NCBI GenBank assembly: GCA_036268055.1
Contig: DATAUW010000017.1
Span: forward strand, 372,001 to 436,000
Reading direction: 5' to 3'
Source of the DNA: Verrucomicrobiia bacterium
GTDB taxonomy: Bacteria; Verrucomicrobiota; Verrucomicrobiia; Limisphaerales; Pedosphaeraceae
DNA length: 64,000 nucleotides
The notes beneath the pieces are model-generated. The model worked only from the letters and a program-made list of their open reading frames with translations. It did not search any database and was not told the DNA's origin. Position 1 is the first letter of the stretch. Each line of letters starts with the position of its first letter. The position numbers and the translations under genes were made by a program. Shown here piece after piece: positions 58,368-64,000 of the stretch.

Positions 58368-58955
58368 TCAGGGAATGCCGCGGTTGATTTGAGTCTCTTC
58401 GACAAGTTTGGCAACCGCTCCTTTAAGCGCCGCGAGGTTTTCTTGATTTTGCCGAAAGCGATGCTTGCGTTTCACCGCGAGGATGATCACGCCAATGATT
58501 CCAACACCATAGAAACAAATGGCCAAAATACTGATACCCCACGCGAAACCTTCCCACCAGGGCGGCGATTGCACAACCAGGCTTTGCATGACCGCATTGA
58601 AATGGTCCAGCGTGCTCGTATTATGATTGTAGATCGCGAGATAAGGCCCGCGTTCCTGGCCTCTGAGTATGCCCCAGATGACAGTGACGCAATGCCCCTT
58701 TCGGATGGCAACATTGGCGTTTGTCAGTTCGATGGCCTGTTCTCGCCCCGTCACGTCTTTCAGGAAAAATTGGTCATGCGTCTCGCTGCTGGAGGAAATC
58801 GAAACGGGGTTGTTTTGACCGGATCCCACATTATAACCGCCCCCACTGCTGGAGACCTGGGTGGAAGTCCATTTCTTTTCGTCCACGACTTCGCCAGTGA
58901 ACGTGTGCAATTCAATGTGCTGTTGTCCTATCGTAACGCTTTGTGCGGAAGACAT
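58368..58955 (-). CDS. Single-span membrane protein of unknown function
   Basis: A 195-residue protein. Residues 1-130 form a beta-rich soluble domain with a Gly/Ser/Asn-rich stretch (SSSGGGYNVGSGQN), FFLKDVTGREQAIELTNANVAIRKGHCVTVIWG and YLAIYNHNTSTLDHF. One long hydrophobic segment follows at about 135-163 (FAWGISILAICFYGVGIIGVIILAV), then a basic tail KRKHRFRQNQENLAALKGAV. There is no signal peptide, so the N domain may be cytosolic. I do not recognise the family. Convergent to SMP-30 with a 63-base gap. Confidence 0.65.
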   Translation of the reverse strand: MSSAQSVTIGQQHIELHTFTGEVVDEKKWTSTQVSSSGGGYNVGSGQNNPVSISSSSETHDQFFLKDVTGREQAIELTNANVAIRKGHCVTVIWGILRGQERGPYLAIYNHNTSTLDHFNAVMQSLVVQSPPWWEGFAWGISILAICFYGVGIIGVIILAVKRKHRFRQNQENLAALKGAVAKLVEETQINRGIP

Positions 58956-59083
58956 AAGAGTTAGGGTGGCTTGTTCCGCCGCCCGGAACGATTCTTGTCT
59001 TGTGGCTTTTAAAAGTCAATTCGAAGCGCTGGCAAGTTCAAAAAAATAATTGGTGAATGGACCGTGAGGGAATCCTTGAACAG

Positions 59084-59160
<77 letters not shown>

Positions 59161-59255
59161 AGCCAAGAGCCCCAAAATTTACAAACCCCCCGGCTTCAGC
59201 GCAAGTTTTTTGTGTGGCTAAGAACTGTTCGAGATTTGCAGCCAGGGCAGCTCGT

Positions 59256-61262
59256 TTATTCCTCACTGCTTCCAAGACGGGCGAGCACGCTGAAATCTTC
59301 CAGTGTCGTGGTGTCGCCCTTGATCTCTGCGCCAGACGCGACTTGCTTGAGCAGGCGGCGCATGATTTTTCCCGAGCGCGTTTTCGGCAATGCTTCGGCG
59401 AAACGGATGTCGTCGGGTTTCGCCACGGGACCGATTTCCTTGCCCACATGCGCACGCAATTCATCACGCAATTTTTGATCGGCCACGACGCCCGTTTTGA
59501 CGGTCACGAAGGCAACGAGCGCCTGGCCTTTCAATTCATCCGGACGACCCACGACCGCAGCCTCGGCAACTTTTTGATTGCTCACGAGCGCGCTTTCAAC
59601 TTCAGCCGTGCCGATGCGATGCCCGGCGACATTGAGCACGTCGTCAATACGGCCCACGATCCAAAAATATCCATCGGCATCCTGTCGGCAACCGTCACCG
59701 GTGAAGTAACTGCCCTTAACCTCGCTCCAATACGTTTCCTTATACCGCTGCATGTCGCCCCAGATTCCACGCAACATGCTCGGCCAAGGTTTGCGAATGA
59801 CAAGTTTGCCGCCGCTATTTTTTGGCACCGCCTTGCCTTGGTCATCCACGACTTCGGGCAGCACGCCGAAAAATGGCAGCGTAGCCGTGCCGGGTTTTGT
59901 CGGCGTCGCGCCGGGCAACGGCGTGATCATGATCGCGCCGGTTTCGGTTTGCCACCAGGTATCCACAATCGGACAACGCTTGCCGCCGATAACTTCGTGA
60001 TACCAAATCCACGCTTCGGGATTGATGGGCTCGCCGACCGTGCCCAGCAAACGCAGCGAACTCAAATCATGTTTCTTCGGCCATTCGATTCCCCACTTCA
60101 TGAATGCACGAATCGCCGTCGGCGCCGTATAAAGCACGCTCACGCCGTATTTCGCCACGATGCGCCAGAAGCGATCCGGCTCCGGAAAATTCGGCGCGCC
60201 TTCGTACATGAAACTCGTCGCGCCATTCGCCAGCGGCCCGTACACGACATAGCTGTGGCCCGTGACCCAGCCGACATCCGCGGTGCACCAATAGACATCG
60301 GTATCGCGCAAGTCGAAGACATACTTCGTGGTCATCTTCGCGCCGAGCAGATAGCCGCCGGTGGTGTGCAAAATTCCCTTGGGCTTGCCGGTCGAACCGC
60401 TGGTGTAAAGAATGAACAACGGCGATTTGCTATCCATTTTTTCAGCCGGACAATCCGCGCTCACCTGTTCCATTTCGCGATGCCACCACACGTCGCGCCC
60501 CTCCTGAATGCGAATGTCATTATTCGCGCGCCGGAGCACGATGACCTTCTCGATGGTCTTCGCGAGCAACTCGCCTTGCGCGTCCTTGATCGCCAGCGCG
60601 TCATCCACATTTTTCTTGAGCGGAACAACCGCACCGCGGCGAAAACCTCCGTCGGAAGTGATAACCATTTTCGCCTGGCAATCAAAAACCCGGTCCGCCA
60701 CCGACTGCGCGCTGAACCCGCCGAACACCACCGAGTGGATCGCGCCCATTCGCGCACAAGCGAGCATGGCAATCGCCGCCTCGGGCACCATCGGCAAGTA
60801 AATAATGACCCGGTCGCCCTTCTTCAAGCCATTGCGCTTGAGCACATTAGCGAACAAACAAACCTCGCGATGCAACTGCTTATAAGTCAGCGTACGCTCC
60901 TCGCCCGGAATTCCCGCCCCTGCGGGCTCGCCTTCCCAAATAATCGCCGCCTTATTGGCCGTCGGCGTGTTGAGATGCCTGTCGAGACAGTTGTAACTCA
61001 CGTTGAGCTTGCCGCCGACGAACCATTTTGCGAACGGCGCTTTCCATTGCAGCACTTTTTTCCACGGCGCGAACCAGACCAGTTCATTCTTCGCCTGCTT
61101 CGCCCAAAATTTTTCCGGCGACTTGATGGACTCGTTGTAAAGCTTGCGATACTCCGCCATGGATTTGACATGGGCGCCGGCGGAAAAACTTTTTGCGGGA
61201 GCGAATACGCGTTCCTCGTGGGACAGCGAAGTGATGTTGGTCGGTTTTTCGGTTGAGGCCAT
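59256..61262 (-). CDS. acs: Acetyl-CoA synthetase
   Basis: AMP-forming acetyl-CoA synthetase of 668 residues, activating acetate. Motifs: [38 protein letters not shown], the phosphate loop [100 protein letters not shown], and the regulatory Lys in [11 protein letters not shown]. The ATG at 61262 (MASTEKP) is preferred over a TTG 8 codons upstream. tRNA-Arg lies 95 bases downstream on the same strand. Confidence 0.97.
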   Translation of the reverse strand: MASTEKPTNITSLSHEERVFAPAKSFSAGAHVKSMAEYRKLYNESIKSPEKFWAKQAKNELVWFAPWKKVLQWKAPFAKWFVGGKLNVSYNCLDRHLNTPTANKAAIIWEGEPAGAGIPGEERTLTYKQLHREVCLFANVLKRNGLKKGDRVIIYLPMVPEAAIAMLACARMGAIHSVVFGGFSAQSVADRVFDCQAKMVITSDGGFRRGAVVPLKKNVDDALAIKDAQGELLAKTIEKVIVLRRANNDIRIQEGRDVWWHREMEQVSADCPAEKMDSKSPLFILYTSGSTGKPKGILHTTGGYLLGAKMTTKYVFDLRDTDVYWCTADVGWVTGHSYVVYGPLANGATSFMYEGAPNFPEPDRFWRIVAKYGVSVLYTAPTAIRAFMKWGIEWPKKHDLSSLRLLGTVGEPINPEAWIWYHEVIGGKRCPIVDTWWQTETGAIMITPLPGATPTKPGTATLPFFGVLPEVVDDQGKAVPKNSGGKLVIRKPWPSMLRGIWGDMQRYKETYWSEVKGSYFTGDGCRQDADGYFWIVGRIDDVLNVAGHRIGTAEVESALVSNQKVAEAAVVGRPDELKGQALVAFVTVKTGVVADQKLRDELRAHVGKEIGPVAKPDDIRFAEALPKTRSGKIMRRLLKQVASGAEIKGDTTTLEDFSVLARLGSSEE

Positions 61263-61339
61263 AATGTTGGATGTAACTCGCAACATTTAAGTGGCCCACG
61301 CTGGCCGCGTCAATCGCAGATGAAGGCATTTTTAATGGG

Positions 61340-61362
61340 AGGGCGAGCGTACTCGCGAGCCG
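61340..61362 (-). repeat. Dispersed repeat CGGCTCGCGAGTACGC..., copy 2
   Basis: Reverse-complement match over 23 bases to 19119-19141, in the 200-base divergent gap between acs and the radical SAM gene. Nothing else is recognised in this gap. Confidence 0.7.
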
Positions 61363-61462
61363 TAATTAATAAGCTTCATTAGAAGCATCATGTTTAAAGA
61401 ACCCAAACTCCATCCCGATTTGCGCTGTTCACAACGCGGATTTTGGCTTAAATTCGCGGAGT

Positions 61463-63010
61463 ATGGCGGACATCGTCCTCGCAACGCTCAACGCAAAATA
61501 TATCCATGCCGCATTTGGTTTGCGTTACCTGCTCGCCAACCTCGGCGGCTTGCGTTCGCGGGCGAAGTTGCTTGAATTCGACATCAACCAGCGGCCCATC
61601 GAAATCGCCGAAACGCTGCTCGCCGAAAATCCGCGCATCCTCGGCCTCGGCGTTTACATCTGGAACATCACTCCAACCACAGAACTAGTCTCCACGCTCA
61701 AACGTCTGCGCCCCGACCTCATCATTATTTTGGGCGGCCCCGAAGTCAGTTACGAAACCGAGCATCAGCCGATCGTTCGTCAATCCGACCACGTCATCAC
61801 CGGCGAGGCCGACCTCAAATTCGCCGAAGTGTGTGGCCGTTTGCTCGCCGGAGAAACCTCGCTGCCGAAAATCATTCCTGCCGAATTGCCGGTGCTCGAT
61901 AAAATTGTCGCGCCGTACGATTTGTATGACGAGCGGGACGTGGCGCATCGCATTATTTATGTGGAGGCTTCGCGCGGATGCCCATTCACCTGCGAATTTT
62001 GCCTCTCGTCGCTGGATATTCCCGTGCGCCAATTCCCGCTCGCGCCGCTGCTGAAAAATCTGGAGGAATTATTGCGCCGGGGCGTGCGGCAATTCAAATT
62101 CGTTGACCGCACCTTCAATCTAAATCTCGCGACCAGCAAAGCTCTGCTGCAATTTTTTCTCGACCGTTATGAGCCCGGCCTGTTCGTGCATTTTGAAATG
62201 ATACCCGACCGTCTGCCCGAAGCGTTGCGCGAAATCATCGCCAGGTTTCCGCCGGGCGCGCTGCAATTTGAAGTCGGCATCCAAACTTTCAATCCGCACG
62301 TCTCGCAACTCATCAGCCGCCGGCAGGATTACGACCGGCTCGCGGATAATTTCAAATTCCTGCGCGAACACACCGGCGTGCATGTGCATGCCGATTTGAT
62401 CGTCGGCCTTCCCGGCGAATCGCTGGAAAGTTTTGGCCAGGGCTTTGACCGTTTGCTGGCGCTCGGGCCGCAGGAAATCCAGGTGGGAATTTTGAAGCGG
62501 CTGCGCGGCACCCCGATTGTGCGCCACGACGCCGAATGGGAAATGGTTTATCACGAGCATCCGCCTTACGAGATTTTGCAGACAAAGTTATTGAACTTTT
62601 CCGAGTTACAACGGCTGCGCCGGTTCGCGCGATTCTGGGATTTGATCGGCAACAGCGGAAATTTTGTCACCGCCGCACCGCTGATTTGGCGGGATGCGCA
62701 ATCGCCGTTCAAAGAGTTTTTGCGGCTTTGCGATTGGTTGCATGAAAAGTTCGGGCGGCGGCATGGCATTGCGCTGGCGCAACTTGGCGAAGCCTTATTT
62801 GAATTTTTGGTGGAAGAGAAAAAAATGCCAGTGGACATCGTGGCATCGGCGATTTGGCAGGATTATCAGGCGGGTGGGCGAAGTGACAAGCCGTTGTTTT
62901 TGCGGCCGCATTTGCCGGACGTGATCGTGTCACGAAGAGACAAGGCGCGGGTGAAAGTTCCCAAACGGCAGGAGCGGCATCTCGCGCAGAAAGTGGCAGT
63001 CGGCAGCTAG
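61463..63010 (+). CDS. B12-binding-domain radical SAM protein (DUF4080 type)
   Basis: A 515-residue radical SAM enzyme. Residues 1-135 form a cobalamin-binding-like fold ([53 protein letters not shown]), lacking the His-x-x-Gly motif of DxHxxG, as in many of this group. The cluster motif is [20 protein letters not shown] (CxxxCxxC), then the SAM-binding [11 protein letters not shown] and the barrel with [12 protein letters not shown] and [14 protein letters not shown]. The C-terminal 180 residues match the DUF4080 layout. Reaction unknown; B12-type radical SAM enzymes often methylate or rearrange. It ends overlapping the convergent TPR gene by 4 bases. Confidence 0.85.
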   Translation: MADIVLATLNAKYIHAAFGLRYLLANLGGLRSRAKLLEFDINQRPIEIAETLLAENPRILGLGVYIWNITPTTELVSTLKRLRPDLIIILGGPEVSYETEHQPIVRQSDHVITGEADLKFAEVCGRLLAGETSLPKIIPAELPVLDKIVAPYDLYDERDVAHRIIYVEASRGCPFTCEFCLSSLDIPVRQFPLAPLLKNLEELLRRGVRQFKFVDRTFNLNLATSKALLQFFLDRYEPGLFVHFEMIPDRLPEALREIIARFPPGALQFEVGIQTFNPHVSQLISRRQDYDRLADNFKFLREHTGVHVHADLIVGLPGESLESFGQGFDRLLALGPQEIQVGILKRLRGTPIVRHDAEWEMVYHEHPPYEILQTKLLNFSELQRLRRFARFWDLIGNSGNFVTAAPLIWRDAQSPFKEFLRLCDWLHEKFGRRHGIALAQLGEALFEFLVEEKKMPVDIVASAIWQDYQAGGRSDKPLFLRPHLPDVIVSRRDKARVKVPKRQERHLAQKVAVGS

Positions 63011-64000
63011 GATTTCGACTCGGCGTTTTTCCCCATCGGACGCACGGGACGCATTTTTGAATTCATGTTGATCAAATTGAGCCGGCGCTGGGCGGCAAAC
63101 GCCTGGGCGGAATGCGGAAATTCGTGGATCAATCGTTCCAAAGTTTTTTTGGCTTCCGGGCCTTCGCCAAACTGTTTTATTTGCCACGCAGCCAGAAGGG
63201 CAAGCCATTCGGCGACTTTACGCTCCGGCTGCTCCGGTATTCCCAGAAGCAATTCGACCTGCTCGATGGCGAGTTCGAATTTTTCGAGTTGGTCGGCAAA
63301 AAGTTTGGCGAGTTTCTCGCGGGCGGCGATGTCGTTGGGATCGGCGTTGAGTTTTTCAATCAGTTGATTGATCGAGGTCATCGCCGCTTCGCGCGTCTTG
63401 GCGCTGGCGTGCGGCGCATCCGGTTCATCAAGGCTGTCATTGAGCGCGGGCATGGCGATCTTTTGTGGTTTTGATTGCTCATCAAACTCGGCGCGCGATG
63501 CGGGAATTTGATTGATGCGCTGGCGCGCCATGAACGCCAGATGAGTTCCCGTAACACGCTCGCAAAGGTCTTCTAGCACCCGCCGCGCGGAAACGGGATC
63601 GCTGCCAAAATGCAAATACCAATCCGCCAACTTTTGAAGTGCCAGGGAAACTTGCGAAGGCGTGGTCGCCGAATCGCCGCAAATTTCGTAAATGGTTCTT
63701 TCGGCTTCCGACAAGTCGTGATATTGGCGCGCGTAAAGTTCGGCGAGCATCATCCAGCCATCAAAATCATTTTCAACTTTCTCCAATTCGCCGATGATCG
63801 CCATTTCCGCTTCCGCATATTTGCCGAATTTTATTTTGCCGATGGCGCGGGAGTAGGCAGGCGCGGGAACGCTCATATTCGCGGTGTTCAACAAATATTG
63901 AGTGAGTGGCCATGCCCAAAGCACCGCGCCGCAGCCGACACCGTACCAGCCGCTGACCGCCCAGAAGATCAACGCCAGCAGCAGCAGCACCGGCCCCCAC
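63007..64000 (-). CDS. TPR-type membrane protein, N terminus beyond the window
   Basis: At least 331 codons are open up to the window edge, so the start probably lies outside. The visible N terminus is hydrophobic ([33 protein letters not shown]), which suggests one or two membrane helices. The soluble part is a chain of helical pairs resembling tetratricopeptide repeats: [64 protein letters not shown], and [21 protein letters not shown]. Likely a rhomboid- or scaffold-type envelope protein, but the part that would tell is not here. Confidence 0.7.
   Translation of the reverse strand, partial: WGPVLLLLALIFWAVSGWYGVGCGAVLWAWPLTQYLLNTANMSVPAPAYSRAIGKIKFGKYAEAEMAIIGELEKVENDFDGWMMLAELYARQYHDLSEAERTIYEICGDSATTPSQVSLALQKLADWYLHFGSDPVSARRVLEDLCERVTGTHLAFMARQRINQIPASRAEFDEQSKPQKIAMPALNDSLDEPDAPHASAKTREAAMTSINQLIEKLNADPNDIAAREKLAKLFADQLEKFELAIEQVELLLGIPEQPERKVAEWLALLAAWQIKQFGEGPEAKKTLERLIHEFPHSAQAFAAQRRLNLINMNSKMRPVRPMGKNAESKS

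Overview
The window is about 64 kb of a high-GC bacterial chromosome, most likely Verrucomicrobiota and perhaps the Limisphaerales/Pedosphaera group (inference, not proven). The reasons are a long moxR-DUF58-BatA-DUF4175-vWA-DUF4159 operon typical of Verrucomicrobia and Planctomycetes, a SUF set with SufU plus SufT plus an extra IscU-like scaffold, a Gram-negative cell plan (porin, SurA, PpiD-like protein, lipoprotein), and many short hairpin repeats between genes. No ribosomal RNA, phage module, complete insertion sequence or CRISPR array was seen.

Layout: 0.2-3.2 kb, nitrite/formate channel and an NrtA-like cytosolic protein, divergent from a LysR regulator. 3.3-6.4 kb, a receiver/flavoprotein fusion with a sensor kinase, then tRNA-Val. 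6.6-19.0 kb, a minus-strand membrane/vWA operon of seven genes. 19.2-24.7 kb, a FecR-like protein, then a porin-cupredoxin-hybrid kinase operon. 24.8-33.1 kb, a U32 peptidase-family protein, a hairpin element, then iron-sulfur assembly genes (sufD, sufU, sufT, sufS, a DUF1858-rhodanese protein and an IscU-like scaffold) interrupted by a broken toxin-antitoxin pair. 33.1-37.6 kb, a degenerate amidohydrolase, mscL, a candidate structured RNA, and a DAHP synthase gene preceded by an aromatic-rich leader peptide. 37.6-43.4 kb, a CHASE2 cyclase, a repeat-rich gap, a lipoprotein, a PpiD-like chaperone and a pseudouridine synthase. 43.4-49.9 kb, the arginine operon argCJBDF and rplM-rpsI. 50.0-52.0 kb, surA-pdxA. 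52.1-55.5 kb, a visibly more AT-rich two-gene island: an SDR and a membrane protein that joins a methyltransferase to a class III nucleotide cyclase. 55.7-64 kb, a phospholipase C-type enzyme, SMP-30, a membrane protein, tRNA-Arg, acetyl-CoA synthetase, a B12-binding radical SAM protein and a TPR protein cut by the window edge.

The strongest candidates for something new are: (1) the leader of the DAHP synthase gene, where an in-frame 28-residue peptide with nine aromatic residues sits before two mutually exclusive RNA pairings, one of which covers the ribosome binding site, so that first-step aromatic synthesis could be controlled at translation; (2) the methyltransferase-cyclase fusion and its SDR partner; (3) a highly folded non-coding stretch after mscL that ends in a hairpin and eight T; and (4) a receiver-glutaredoxin-thioredoxin reductase fusion that has lost both redox CxxC motifs and is paired with its own histidine kinase. 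Several families of palindromic non-autonomous elements lie between genes.
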